DNA of 64,000 nt, taken from Nilaparvata lugens. Lineage: Eukaryota; Arthropoda; Insecta; Hemiptera; Delphacidae. Where the stretch lies: positions 56,529,621 through 56,593,620 of the forward strand of contig NC_052507.1 of the NCBI RefSeq assembly GCF_014356525.2, read 5' to 3'. Under the pieces are notes generated by a model that had not been told where the DNA came from, did no database searches, and saw nothing but the letters and a program-made list of their open reading frames with translations. Position numbers and translations under genes: made by a program. Each line of letters opens with the position of its first letter. Position 1 is the stretch's first letter. Shown here one piece after another: positions 33,336 through 46,759 of the stretch.

Positions 33336-35540
33336 GATGTAAGAGGTTCAGGTGGCAATTCCACTTCCAAATCATTGTTCAAATCTTGTGTCATCAATAA
33401 TCATGACACATTGTCATGATCATACAGAAAGAATGTACTTCATACAAGAAGTTTGAGAATAGTAATGTGATCTGAAACAAATAATGCTGAACAGGAAAAT
33501 TAAGTTTTTTCTGGTTCAAGTATCTTTGATTTGAGTTATAGGATCTCATGTTCTTGGAGTGGAAACCCTTCCAACAGGGGTAGCAAGTACATTAATCTCA
33601 ACTCATTTGAGCTATGGGTAATGAGCTCAGCCATGTCGATCGTTTCAACCTGATGTAGGCTACAGTTACTATATAACTATGGGTTTTAAGTTACTGTAGT
33701 GTAGGCCAATCTTCATATTCTCTGAAAAGGTGAGTTAAATTTAGTATTAACATAGGAATTTTAATAAATTACCACTACTGTTTTGTTGATCAAACTGGTT
33801 ATCTACTGACCGAACCTTCAAATCCAATCATTATTTCAAATTCCCGAGATCAATATTTCCCTCAAGTTCGATGTTGGATGATAGATGGGTGGATGTCCAC
33901 TTGTGTAGCTCAGCTGTATCTCTAACATCATTGTCTATCTTGAAACGATGAGATGAGCTGATGCATTAACTTTGTCAAATTGGAAACTTTCGCTCTGCTC
34001 ATCCGAGATGGATTTCAACAGTTCTCTCATCTCTCTCTGTCCCGAACATTCTACTTCTCTCACAACCTCACTCCCTCTTCTCCGTCACTATTCCTCCATC
34101 ATCCACATTCGTGGCCAAAGCTTATTGATGCGGCTATCACGAAGCCTTCATTTCATTACAGAAATTGAGGGCTGTTAACTTTCTCCTCCACTCTCTCTTC
34201 TTTATCACTCCCTCTCCCTCCTTTTTCAACCCAATGAATTACTCTCTCACACTCACTCTCTCTCTTTCTCTATTCACTCCATCACACGCTCTCACTCACC
34301 CTCTCCTCAAAGCAGATTCAATTACTGCAATGACCGCCTTCCCAAAATCAATTACATAGATGATAGAGAGAGGTCTTCAAAGTACGTAGCATTCAATATA
34401 ATACCAAAGACCCTTATCATATTATTTTATAGATACATTACAAATGGTACAGCATTAACGCGACGAAGATATGCAACAACGCAACTAATGTGATGTATTC
34501 CTTATTCTCCTTCTCCTTGGTTTTCTTCTTCATGTACTTTCTCTTATCTTGTCCGTTCTCTTCTTCTTCTCCTTCATTTTACTTTTCCGTTGTATATCCT
34601 AATGCCATTGCACATCTTTTGTCAGTCGAGAAGTTACTCAATGAAACAAGAAATTGATTTGCTATACTCTTATAATATTGTTGAAAATCCAAGTTTGCAA
34701 TTGAGACACTGAATATCAGTATTATTATCGGAAATTCTTCATAAGAAGGATATTGGAACTTCTCTTATAACAAGACATACAACACGTTTTGGAGCTAAAA
34801 CGAATACATGTGGATTCCTCATGATAGATAAAACTACTACAACTTCTCACAACTTATTTATTGGTAGGACATAGTTTAATCTCAATTTCGCTGAAGTATT
34901 GAACATTGTTCAGCAGAATTGTATGATAACACTAAGCAGAATTGTAGTATAATAAGTCCCATAATTATTGATAGTTGGCTCACCTGTGATAGTGGAATGT
35001 TCTTATACCATCAATAACTTGATCGATCCTCCATTTTTGGCGTGTTCTGTCGCAGCCAGTTACAACCCTCCACCTCGATAGGTCAACCAATCATATTGGC
35101 TCATTCATAGTATTACTATTCTGCTGCTTTATAATATCGTGATTCTAGTCAACCAGAGAGTAATAGCGATTTTGCAACGGCATTGAGTACATCATATTCT
35201 CAATAAATAAATCGTTGTGACAATATTATCAAATCGTTTCATTCATTATGCAAATTTGGACCGATATCACCTTCACTCCTTCAAAACAATTAAAATTTCT
35301 CAAGTGTTGATGTACGTTGATCTTAGCGTTCCTAACGAAGAAAGCCCAAATTTAGCACCAATAAAAATGTCACCATCCTGTGATACATTACTGGGAATGG
35401 CAATTAAAAACAGGCCTTCCTAACAACCTTGATGGACACTTTATCTTGGCCGTTTTTTGTTCCAATTTCGTCCTAGGAAATAAATTCGTTTAGGAAATAG
35501 AATCTTACTGCTGGTTCCTCTAGCGAAGAAATTCCAGCAC
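33336..35540. other. Non-coding DNA with CT-rich patches
   Basis: A CT-rich patch runs from 34010 to 34320. Otherwise AT-rich, with no supported gene. Confidence 0.4.
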
Positions 35541-36830
35541 CGGGTTAATCTTTGCTTCAGACCTGTACGTTTTTTTCTGAGTGGTTTTCTCTGAGGAGCT
35601 CGGACTCCTTTCTTTTTCTCCCTCGGTCTTACCTCGTTCTAGTCTTATTCTTACTTGTTTTCAGCTCATTTTTATAGTTCTCCCAACTTCCTGAATTAGG
35701 TCAACTCATTCTTGTCTACTTTCAATTACATAATAATTGACATTCATTCTCATTATTATTGTGAATTCCCTCATTCACTTTCTAATCATTTCAACATCCT
35801 TCCATATTCTTGTAATCACTGTGAATTATTCTCTCCATTTTTTAATTTCCTCCTTCTCCTGCTTCCTAACATCGACATGAATTTCCTGCACTTCTTGAAC
35901 TCTAATCTTCGCCTATTTCTACTCGACTGTCCTCCTTATTACCTCACCTCACACTGAATACTCATTTATCTCTCCTTCTCTATCCGAATCCCTTTCTCAA
36001 GCACTCTTCTTTGAACTCCCTATTTTGAAAAGTATATTTTTTTCACTCTCCACTCTCTTCTTCGTCTTCATCATTCTCATGCCATTCATGATTCTCTTCC
36101 ACATTATATTTATCTCTTCTTATTATGCTTTGCCTCATTATCATCTCCCTCTCAACTGAATCCTTCTTCCTTATCACCTTTCGTAATGTGAATACTTTTT
36201 CTGTTTTTCCTTTTCTCTTCATTTCAGATCACCTATTGATTTTCTGATGAACACTTTCCTTATTTACAACCTCCTTCATTCATTCTTTCTTCACATGTAT
36301 CTCCCATTCGTATCCTAATTGTCATTTCGTATTCATTTTTGTCTTCCTCCTTCTCCTCTTATCTCCTTTTCAATCTAATAACTTTTTATTTCTCTCAATT
36401 ACAATCCACTACTCCTTCCACATCCTCCTCCACTCCTTCCTCATTTAGAGGTTAATCTTTAGATTCAACCCGACCCGTTTTTTTCCGATGCGGTTTTTCC
36501 TCTACTGGTGAGTTTGCTCCTTCCTCATTTTTCTTCTCTCTTACCTCAGTATTCTTCTTCTTCCTCCTCTTCTCTCTTGTTGTTCGCTGAACCGACCCTT
36601 CTCACTCCATTACTGATTTTTCTTCATTTGAACCTCTTGATTTTTCAGTAGCGCCTTTTGACTCCAGGAGGCTGTTACCTCACCTCTTAGTTTGCTTTTA
36701 CCCTTTACTTATTATTATTTCTCTGTTCCTTCTTCTTCTCGTCCTTTTTACTCATTTTCTTCTTATTCTCCTTCTTCCTACTCCTTTTCTTCATGCTCCA
36801 CTCTCTCTGAACGATCGATTTGAAAGCTTT
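35541..36830 (+). repeat. Pyrimidine-rich domain with an internal repeat
   Basis: The plus strand is strongly C+T rich for about 1.3 kb. Two loosely matching blocks begin GGTTAATCTTT at 35543 and 36450 and share a GT(A/C)CGTTTTTTTC core and a TCTTACCTC end. Open frames here are artefacts of low stop density. Confidence 0.5.
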
Positions 36831-38182
36831 TACACGCCAAATAGCCGACTTTGCTAGATCCCCACTATACAAGATCACTGAAGCCTGAAGAGTTCGAACC
36901 ATGAAACGAGGCTTCGATGCAAACCGGAAAAATCAATGTGCGGTTAATAGGTACTCGCTCGACTTCAGGTAATGAATTGCGAGTGAAATTGATAGGAATT
37001 CACTGATAGTTCCGGATAGACGAGATAATAACTATACCGGTACCAAACCATTTTCTAGCAGGCACATTCCTTGGGAATTTAGTAATGTACGAAAATATGC
37101 ACCCTCTCCTTTGAAAACACATTGTTTTTTTTTCAATAGTATTATTGAGATTATTCGAAGATTGCGAATTGCTAACATTAATCAACTGGTTGTCATAAGT
37201 TACTCTTCGATGAAACATTCACAGTTTTCGTGATTCACCAGCACAATTGAGAAGGATTGTAGAAACGTCAACTATAATCAATTGGCTTTACAATCGAAAA
37301 TTAATATTCATACTCATCAAATATTTCATAGCAAACTCAGATGATCTGCTCCTTTAAGGCATAGGTTACACGAAATGAGTGTAGTTTTTTCTGTCTCTAT
37401 AGTGAGAACGATAACAAACAGAAGTGAAGGCTTCAAAAAGAATAATAAGTCTGCCTATAAGATCAAATTGTACAGAATGTTGTCAAATCGTTTATCACTC
37501 GACATATTGATGGAGGAGGATTATATTGACAAAGCAGTAACTCAAATTATGATAATATGCAATCCACACAATAATAACAGTTTTATGAGGATAGGATAAA
37601 CAATTTCGTAAATGGTGGATGAGAATACTGGCATACATTCTCAAATCACATGCTATCAAGAGAAATAATAGAATAGTAATATTCTAATAGTTCTTATCTT
37701 TAGGAGAAAAATAGACTCCTATGTGAAAGGGAATGTGAGCAACCTGGATTGTGAAGAGCAATCATACAGTGAGTAGAGGAAACTAAATGTTATTTCTCGT
37801 GCCGAGAAAATCATTTGTCAATAACTATCTCTTCTTCAGTTAACGTGAGTTATTCACTTGGACAATATTATTATTAATATAGATCAATAGAACCAAAAAA
37901 ATGTTCAAATTGCATGTTTTCAAGAATAAAAGAATTATTATTCGTGAAATTTAATCTGCTTCATTAGAGAGTCAAAAAAATGTTTATGAACAATAAAATG
38001 TAACCATAATACAGTGCAATTTGATTTTTGACGGAGACAGAAAAACAATGTTGTAAATTAGAAAGAAACAGTTGCTTCGGGGTCGTATTGGCGTCACATT
38101 TCCGTTGCGTTGCGTTTGGGTCGCACATACGTCGCCGACTGATCACTTTACGACCAAACTTCGCCGTAAAATAAATCCAATA
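36831..38182. other. Non-coding DNA
   Basis: No supported gene. A small CpG-rich pocket at 38070-38160 includes repeated GTTGCGTTGCG. Confidence 0.4.
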
Positions 38183-38262
38183 ACTCACTTCGTTCTGTCA
38201 GCATTCCTGCCAGATGACGTCAATGCTTTCCGCATTCAACCAATGCTGACTGTTTGAATAGC
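38183..38262 (-). repeat. GTCAGCATT palindromic MITE-like copy
   Basis: TTCTGTCAGCATTCC on the left, CAATGCTGACTGTTTGAA on the right, with CATTCAACCAATGCTG as in other members. Confidence 0.65.
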
Positions 38263-38296
38263 TGCCGAGTTGGCCGATTTTTATTGCCGCGTGGCG

Positions 38297-38378
38297 AGAT
38301 ACACTTTAAGCTGTCAGCATTGATTGGATTAGGAGTATCGATGATATTTGAAAAGAATGCTGACAGAGTGGAGTGGAT
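38297..38378 (+). repeat. GTCAGCATT palindromic MITE-like copy
   Basis: CTTTAAGCTGTCAGCATTGA pairs with AGAATGCTGACAGAGTGGAG. It lies only 35 bases from another copy in the opposite orientation. Confidence 0.7.
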
Positions 38379-38807
38379 GCGCTACACCGCAGTCAACTTT
38401 CAGTTTAGTGGAGTGGTTGGCGAGGGTCTCGAGCCTCGGACTGTGTGCCAGAAAAACAGTAGGCCGACAAAGTTTCTTGCTGAATCAAAACCGGAAACCC
38501 GGTAATAAAATTGAGGGCTAAGGTTGGATATCAGTGCAGAATGTGTGGATAGTTTAGAGGTTAGAAGTTGGAACAGTGTGTGTAGGGGTTGAAAGGGAAT
38601 CTGGAAGGGATGTGTAATAAATGTTAGGTTAGATTGAGAGGGTTGTAAAGGAGAACGGTATGTGTGGTAAATATGTGGTAAGGGCAGGATGAAGGATGAG
38701 GTAAGTGAAAGTGGAACACTGATTGAATGAAGAAATATAGATTCGTGAAGTGAAGGTTTTTCTATATTGGAAGACGATAATTAGATGACGATAATAATCC
38801 TGTTATA
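38379..38807. other. Short unique spacer
   Basis: No feature seen. Confidence 0.4.
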
Positions 38808-39217
38808 TTTAGCGAGCAATTTCTGTATTTAGATATCTGGCTATTTTCATATCTGGTTATTTTTATATCTGGCTATTTTTATATCTGGTTATTTATGTTT
38901 AACGGATCTCGAAAACGGCTCTAACGATTTTCACAAAATTTGGAACATACTAGGAGTATTCGATAGCACTAGGTCTCATCCTTGAGAGAACTCGCTGAAC
39001 GATATAAAAGGATAATTCATCCTTGGCTGAAACAGCTGTGGATAGTAAAAAAGTGAGTATGTGAAAAATCAATATATCGCATCCCCGAAATTCATAAGAT
39101 GACTTATAGCCACCTGTGAAATATATAAACACTATCATTTTAGAGAATTGTGTTCTGTTTATTAATAAATACGAATAGTGAGTGAAGCTCGGTGCCCCGA
39201 TATTTATGATAAATAGA
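38808..39217 (+). mobile_element. 400-bp dispersed repeat, copy 1
   Basis: Begins AGCGAGCAATTTCTGTATTT and ends with a hairpin plus CGGTGCCCCGATATT. It shares the order of blocks CGATTTTCAC.AAATTTGG, ACTAGGTCTCATCCTTG, ATCGCATCCCCGAAATTCAT and GAAGCTCGGTGCCCCG with 61470-61850. A repeated ATATCTGG(C/T)TATTTTTAT motif expands the left part. Non-autonomous; family unknown. Confidence 0.75.
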
Positions 39218-40199
39218 AGAAGATGACAATGATTGCATGATAATGGGGGGGGGATTTCACGACGGAGGGGATTACATAAGATTGAATCCAATTATTCTAG
39301 ATGCCTATATCTTGTTGATTACATACAGGGCAGTCTCAGATTGAAAATCACAATAATAAAAAAATGGACAAATAGTAGTTTAATTTCCAATAGATTTTAT
39401 GAAGTATGAATTTAAATATGATTAAAAATTGAAATATAAAGTGGAATCAAAATATGAATTATAATAGTATGTGAAAAGAAATATCAATAACTCAATATTG
39501 ATAGGTAATGGACATGGCAAGAGATTTTACTCCAGTCAATATAGACCAAAAAAATGGGGTGTGCTTGAAAATTATATTCTAGTTCTGAATTTCCAATATA
39601 TTTTTGGGTACATGATAGAAGTCCAGAACCAATTCCTACATGCAAAATTTCCTTGTGCTAGATACAGAGTGGGCTCATTTCACAGTTTTCAGCTATTTCT
39701 GCCATTCTTCTTCTATATAGATTTCCAGGTACACCTGACAACAATGCTCCTTGTATTGTGAAAAACACCTAATTTTCAGCTTGAACCTTTTCCCTCTATA
39801 ACCGTTCCTTGACTGGACTATAAGAAGAGGAAAAATATAAAGAATGGAAAATAGTGGAACGAATAAAGCTGAGAAGAATGTCGGGAATCCAAGCAACTGC
39901 AAATCAATCCAGGGCGGGGCAAAAGTTCGCCCTCTGACTGCTGATCTGCCCAAAAGTCGAAAAAGAGTCTTCAAGAAAAAGTTTGAGAGTCAACTCCAGT
40001 GGGTTTGGCGTAACCCTGAACCTTCTTCCCCAATCCTGGGGAGTTCCGCCTACTAACACTGTAAGGGTGGATACCCTCCCTCCAGTGAGATATTAATCGT
40101 CGATTCACTTCGGCATGCAAATTGTTTTCCAGTTCAGGTAGACAGAGAGGGTGGATAATTTAATAAAATGCTGCGAAACGCCTCAAGGCCAAACTGTGT
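39218..40199. other. Non-coding DNA
   Basis: No supported gene. The 70-codon frame at 39844 and the GC-richer stretch 39890-40080 have no recognisable motif. Confidence 0.4.
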
Positions 40200-41845
40200 T
40201 GTCTGGAGTGACAGGTTCTCTTTATTCCTACTTCTCAGTTACTATTCAATACTTTTTTCGACTTTTCTTTTCTCATCATTCTTCTTCCTAGCTGACTCAA
40301 TTTGTTCTCTTCTATGTGTTCCCCTCACTCTTTCTTATCTCTTAATTCTCTTGATCTTCTACTTTCACTCTACTTTTAATCTACTTCTACTTTTCTCGTC
40401 TACTACTCTTTTTCTTCTACTTCTTTTCGACTCTCCTACTTTTAATGTATCAACTATTTTCATTTTCCTATCTCCATAAATCATCCATTTGCTTCCATTT
40501 TCAATCTTTATATCCTCATTTTCCACACTTTTCATACTTTTACTATTCGACTACTTATTCTCCCTATTCCACCTCTACTCTACTCTACTCTCTCACTTCC
40601 AATATTAAATCGGCTATTTTCTTATTAAATACCATCAGTCATGATTTCATCAAAGTGTTTTACTCATTCTACCAGAGTTAAATAATGTTGTACCAATGCT
40701 TTCAGTGATTCACTTCTAACCTCTCTCTCCTCTTCAGCTTCATTATTCTGTCTCACGAAATATATATTACTTACTACTTCTATTATATTGAATATTGTCT
40801 CTTTTCATACAGCTATTGGTCTCCATTATGTTATTCATTTTCCCACTTCCCACTGAATAATCATCAATAATGATTCATTGATAATAATATCATCATATCT
40901 ATAATAATATAATATATCTAATAATAATATAATCATTATTAATAGTGATTTTCCTCTCATTGGTTCTTCATTTTGTAAGAATCTTATTTAATTATCATTC
41001 TCCTTCTAATTTTTTATGATATCCTCTATCATTCTTCCATATTTCCTTCCGTCCTTCTCTAAGCTGTTCTTTTCTCTGGACTCTCTATATTGAAAGGTTC
41101 TTCATGAATATTACTGTGTTGTGTGTTCCCTAAATTTATCCTTTCAATTTTTATGGTATTCTCTATCACTCTTTTATATTCATTATGTCCTTCTCTATCC
41201 TATTATTTTTCCTGGACTCTCTATTGAAAGGTTCTTCATGAATATAACTGTGTTATAATGTGTTCCCTTCATTTCTTCTCACATTTTTTACGCTCACGTA
41301 CTACTACTTCAATTATAATTATGTAAGGTATATAAAATTGTCTCTTGTATAATGTATTCATGTTCCTCATCTTCGACTTTTTTCCTCTTCAACTATCCCA
41401 GTTATTCATTTCCCTTCTTATCTATTGCTCTCCTCAACTTCTCCATTCATAGTTTCTCAACTACAATAACATTCAACTTCTATCTCCTACTATCTCCATC
41501 CCTCTCCAGCTCATTATTCTTATTCTTCTCCTTTTCCTTTTTCTCTTTCCCTTCTCCTTCTTCTTATTTTCCTTCACAATCACCTAGAAACTTTCTTCTC
41601 CAACTTGTCGTAATCACCAGCTTATAATTAAACAGCGGGTACGGTGGTTCTGTGAGGCGTGTAAAATACTGGATTCTACGACTACTCTTCCTCTTCCATT
41701 CCCTCCCCTCCTTCTTATTCTTCTTCTTCTTCTCCTTCCCCTTCTTCATTTTCTTCTTCTTCTTCATCTTCTTCATATTCTCTTGCTCACGGCCGTCGGC
41801 CGACTTCAGTCTGAACTTCTCTAATCGTTTAATTAGCAAACTCTG
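40200..41845 (+). repeat. Pyrimidine-rich domain including (TTC)n
   Basis: Long C+T-rich plus strand. A TTC microsatellite-like run is at 41708-41782. The apparent Phe/Ser/Leu-rich proteins, and the Lys/Glu-rich ones on the opposite strand, reflect composition. Confidence 0.6.
41011..41285 (+). repeat. 137-bp tandem duplication
   Basis: TTTTTATG(A/G)TAT...GTCCTTCTCTA...CTGGACTCTCTAT...TTGAAAGGTTCTTCATGAAT...GTGTTCCC occurs at 41011 and again at 41148. Confidence 0.75.
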
Positions 41846-42628
41846 AGCGCGACTTCACACGAGAAGATTCTCAGAGAAGGAAAATGGAAGGGTTTCGTGA
41901 GTTTTGAGCAAAGTTTGTGACTATTGTCTGTGTGACTTGATCTGGGATGTAGTGAGTAATTCGATGTTTATCATCCCAGAAATAAATCTAAGCTTTTCTA
42001 TATTGGCACTTTACGTTTGACTATTTTAACTGAAAAAAAACGTTAAAACGATTGTTATTCCTGAAGAAAGACATAGTTCACTTACATGGAACATATTAGA
42101 GAGCGCATTTCCTTATGCTAATGCTATAGGAATGTTCAATAATATTTAATGGTGTATCAATATTGTCAATATAGTATACAGTGGATTAATGGCAGGTTTG
42201 ATTTGAGTTTTTTAATGCGGTTCCACAATCTGAATGGTGTCTATTAAAGGTTTTTCAAAAATCACAAAATATAATAAGCAAATCAATTCATTCATTCTCT
42301 ATTTGTACTTTATTCGTACAAATTTACAAATTGAAGAAAAATAATCTGAAGAGGAAACAGAACAACATTGACCCCATTCACTTCCGAAACAAATAAAAAT
42401 ATTTCAAATGTGGTTATGAAGTAATAATATAACTTATAGGCAACCAGCAGGAATGAAAAAATCAAGAAATCAGACTTGAATGAGTAATGTGCTCCAGAAT
42501 CATTCCAATTATAATAAAAAAGTTAAAGCATTAAATAGAATCCAATAAGAGATCTCTTCAAATAGCGGTATAATTCAGAGAGTGGATTGCGAAAAAGGAA
42601 TTATTGTGTAGGAAGGTTTCCATAGGAG
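41846..42628. other. Non-coding DNA
   Basis: AT-rich; no feature supported. Confidence 0.4.
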
Positions 42629-42713
42629 CTTCATTTCAAAATATCACCATTGATTGAATGGGTAGCATGTATGTTATTTATAGGGAATGCTGACTGTTTC
42701 AAGTGAATGAGAC
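42629..42713 (+). repeat. GTCAGCATT palindromic MITE-like copy
   Basis: TTGATTGAATGGGTAGCATG then GGAATGCTGACTGTTTCAAGT. The right arm is good and the left arm eroded (CAAAATATCACCATT). Confidence 0.65.
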
Positions 42714-42789
42714 TGAACCGATTTCTCCCATTCTATTGATTTAAATGCGTTATTGCCCAGGCCTGTTGAGTGTATTCCGATAATTCCAA

Positions 42790-43310
42790 TATCCATAAAT
42801 TTATTTTACTCGTTCTTTCATCCTATCTTGCTGTTCCCACTCCTTCTTCATCTGTTCTCCTTCATCTTTATCACGTTCTCCTGACTTTATTCATCTATTC
42901 TCCAACTCTTATTGTATATTGCTATTTGCCTCTCTTATAATTAACATTTTTTTGAAGATATCCTCTCCCGTCACCCTTATCTTCGAGCTTATTGAATTAT
43001 TCCAATTCATACCTTCATTTCTGATACCGCACATAATTTATTCCTTCTTCATTCCTCTCCACCACCACTTGTACTCTTCAAATTCTTTTCTGCTTTTCTC
43101 CTTAATCACTGTTATCAACTTTCTCTCATTCTCCTCACAATCTCTGCCTCTCTACCAACCTTTTCCCCTCTCTATATTTCCTTTTTCTACACCTCTGTTC
43201 ACAATATATCTCTCACCAAGGTCACAAACGAAATATCACGGAATATCAACATTTTTCTACGCAAAATCCTCCAAATGTTTCCATACGATTCTATAACCTT
43301 TTAACCTTCA
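42790..43310 (+). repeat. Pyrimidine-rich tract
   Basis: C+T-rich plus strand with a 125-codon composition-driven frame (42919-43296). No protein motif. Confidence 0.5.
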
Positions 43311-45022
43311 ACCTTATCTTTTTCTGCGTATATTATTGTTCGCTTTTTATGTCGTGGAGAAGGGGTAAATTCGCTATTTTGATTCCATGTTTTAGTGGTA
43401 AAGGGGGTGTTATTTTGGCAAGCGGTATCCAAACAGTAAATTTAGCTTTTACGCGGTCTGATTCTCTTTATGGGCTGGTCCATACGTCTCGCTCATTATT
43501 TTATGGTCTGTGAAGAAAAATTTCTATTTGGGAGCGTGTGATATGAAAAATATTGGGCCTTATCGCTTTGTACTACTGTATCACATTGTGCTGTGCTGGA
43601 TGTAGTGCAGCATCATATTATAATATATTTCTGGCTGACGTAAAAATGTTGTAGCTTGAATTTATTCTGGTTGGATAGCGCTATTGTTCTGTAGGGTATC
43701 GATTTGGTGAGCAGAGCGCTGTGATTGTTTTTTGATTCTCTTCAGAGATGATTTGCAGAGATGAAGGCGATACGCTTGAGAGGAACTTTATCATGGTATA
43801 ACGAAGAGTCCTTCATGATGAATGTTTGAATAATTCCAAACTAAATATTAAATAAATTCTAAAGGGTACTATTATTCTATGTTATAAATTTCAAACAATT
43901 CATTTATTATTAGGAAAAGCTTGAAAGAGGATACTTCCAGAATCACTGAGTTGCTTGGCGATGTCTAATGTGTTCCAAATGAAGATCATAATATTGTAGG
44001 TCCATAGCAATATCCATAATGCATTTTCATGAACTTTTTAATCTAGTAAGTAATTTGTCAAGTTGATTGTTGACGTTTTGCCCTCTTCCAAGATTGAAAA
44101 TTCATCAATTTTGAAACACTATCATTATTAAAGAAGGTCATATTGAGCCGTTTAGATTAGTTTCGATTTTCAAGTACATTCTAAGAATGATAACTCTAAT
44201 TATTGCCTGACATTCTTACCAAATTCCATTCCAATCTTGAATTTGTCAGACAATCTATACTCACCATAGATCTTATCCCACATTTAAATTTATGTTATAT
44301 TTTGCACGTTGAAACTTCCACACGAATTAAACGAGACTGGAGAAAATTATAAAGACTGGGTGCAATTGCAATGAGAATCATTGAATTCAATTTAGGGTAA
44401 TATGCTGTCATGAAACTCATTTCAACTATAATCATGTGAAACGATCAAATATTCAGGAGGGTTTCAATTCATGATTGATGAATCAGTTATTCTTTAGCTT
44501 GACAATATCATTAAGCGTATCATTATTATTAATGAATCATTATCATTTCAATTACGGATATTGAAAAGGCCAATCAATTTATCAACTTACTCGTCATGAG
44601 ACTCTTAATTCATGATTCGATCATGTAAATCGATCATGTAAGCGTTGCAATAAAACATGTAACCAATCATAATGTAGATGTAGAAGGTAAAAATTACCAA
44701 ATGGATAATTGTCCAACTTTTCAGCCGCCAATATAATCAGTATTCATTATGCTGTATACTACATGTATCAATAATGAATGCATTATATGACATAAATTCA
44801 TGTTCATGTACGATACAAAATCAATTAACCTGAATATACGCTCTCACGCACCAAATAAGTACACGAAATAATTTTTCGGAACGGAAAATTTACTCCCCAA
44901 AATTGGAACAGAGCGATCTACCATGTGAAATGAGCCTCATTGAATCATTCACGCAGAAAATGATAATCAGCCAATTCAAAATTAAGCTGATCACTTTCAC
45001 GCTCCGAGCTAATTTTTGGTAC
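43311..45022. other. Non-coding DNA
   Basis: Unique AT-rich DNA; no gene recognised. Confidence 0.4.
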
Positions 45023-45112
45023 AGTGAGAATAACGTTATACGGTCAGCATTCTTCATAGATGACACCAAACGCATTACATTCAACCAGAGCTGTCAGCTT
45101 GAGTCTCACAGT
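45023..45112 (-). repeat. GTCAGCATT palindromic MITE-like copy
   Basis: AGTGAGAATAAC...CGGTCAGCATTCTTCAT on the left and CATTCAACCAGAGCTGTCAG...GAGTCTCAC on the right. The outer GTGAGA/TCTCAC ends are retained. Confidence 0.65.
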
Positions 45113-45757
45113 AGAAGGCTAATTTTCGGTAGAAATCACTCAGCTGCCGATTTAGGGAACAAATTGGGCAAAAAATCGCGAGAATCGAGTTGAAAAACGA
45201 GGATATTTTTCAGGTGTGGCAGGTCACACTTGAACATGGGGGATTAAAAAAAAAGAGAAAAGCGTCCGTCAACACTGCTCGTGCTATAATCGCATTTTAT
45301 GACGTCATCAGCCCAAAGTGGAATGGGAAGGTGATGAGAGAGGTTCAAAGCGGGAATTAGTTGTGATGTTGTCCGCTTTCAAAAGGAAAACGTGATGAAA
45401 GACGTGGGAGACATGGGTGAGGATGATAGAGATGAATATTGGTAACGAAATTAAAAATAATAAAGTGATATTTAGAATGAATGACGGAAGATTATTAAAT
45501 AAATGTTAACTGAGAGTTGGGAGCAGAAACGGAAAGAAGTAATTTCAGATGGATAAAACATTCAAAAAAGTATGTGGAGTAACTCAAAATATGTAGGTCA
45601 TTACGATTATATATATACTCGAAATATTAGAATAGTAGAGATAACTTAAATCTGGCTGACAGTTTCGACTAAACTGTGATAAATGTTTTGATATAAGACA
45701 TGAAAGGAACTAATAAAGAGCTGCATTTGAAGAATAGCTCTCTATGGGTCTAATGAT

Positions 45758-45818
45758 AATAATATCGAGTGACCTGGCTTGCTCAGGTCTGGTGTTAGAG
45801 TTTTCAGGTCACAACTGA
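45758..45818 (+). repeat. Dispersed repeat, GAGTGACCTGGCT family
   Basis: ATATCGAGTGACCTGGCTTG then CTCAGGTCTGGTGTTAGAG. An inverted second copy is at 48800-48866. Confidence 0.7.
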
Positions 45819-46100
45819 TAAATTTCAACTAACTGGTCACAACTAACACAACTGATCAATTTCAGTGCCTCTGACATGTCCTAACGATTGCTTTTTAGAC
45901 AGCCGGGACTGACGATTTAACGGGTCCATCCGAAACACGGATGAAAACTGGACTATTGATAAGACTGAGAAAAATAATTCAAATGCTTTTGAAGTGTAGT
46001 GTTGGAGGCGAATGCTCAAAATAAAATGTACTGACAAATTCATGAATGAGGAAATATTCCAAAGAGCGGTGAAAAAAGATATCTTCTGAATTTTCTCAAG

Positions 46101-46285
46101 GACAAACAACATTCTTGGATTGGGCACATCATGTTAAGTATTCTGGCAGGTAAATGGACAGAGGGGTCGCGGAGGGGTCGGCTCCGTCTACAATATTTGA
46201 AACAAATGACGAAGGATCTGGCTGCTATGAGCTATGAACAATGAGAGATTAGCAATGAACAGATTTGGATGGAGAGCTGCCAATC
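46101..46285 (+). pseudogene. RTE/BovB-like LINE C-terminal remnant
   Basis: The plus frame from 46101 reads KQHSWIGHIMLSILAGKWTE, then RRGRLRLQYLKQMTKDLAAM up to a stop at about 46242. A shifted frame then reads RLAMNRFGWRAANLS. This matches the general C-terminal pattern of RTE-type endonuclease/RT proteins (W.GH..R, G.RGRGR...Y..Q...D, A..R..WR). It is short, frameshifted and dead. Confidence 0.6.
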
Positions 46286-46759
46286 TATCAAACAATTGAG
46301 CTGAGAGAAGAAATATTTTGATAAAACTTTATGAGTTGGAGAAATTTGGACAAATGAATCTCCATTGTCTGAGAAGAGTCACTCTCGAAGAATAATAATG
46401 TGAAAAAATAAATCTCCACGAACACACAACCGGTAAGAGGCGATTGAAAATGGATAAAATGAAGAAAAGAGTGTAGTGGAAGCACATTATATATTATACA
46501 TTGGTAGTCCAAGGAAAATGAGGAGCAGGAAATTATAGAAATAAGGACACGATAAATCACTGATGGATTAAATCTGAGAAAGCGAACAGTGAGAGGAAGT
46601 GATTGAGAATGTCATCCTGAGAATGGAACCTGCTTAGTATATTTCCCCGGAGCAAACCCGACTATTAGAACTTGGAAGCTGAAAACTCCAACGATTAATA
46701 ATGATGATGAACTGAGATATTAATTGACGGCAATATTGGGCCAAACCCCTAACTCCATG

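Noticed and set aside
36840..36930. tRNA-like GGTTCGAACTC and TATAGTGG on the minus strand
   Set aside because: The T-loop-like block is upstream of the D-arm-like block and no acceptor stem forms.
40168..41846. Long Phe/Ser/Leu-rich and Lys/Glu-rich frames
   Set aside because: They are composition artefacts of pyrimidine-rich DNA with few stops; no motif, start context or exon structure.
44903..45193. 96-codon plus frame as a host exon
   Set aside because: It runs through a MITE-like hairpin repeat and shows no conserved motif.
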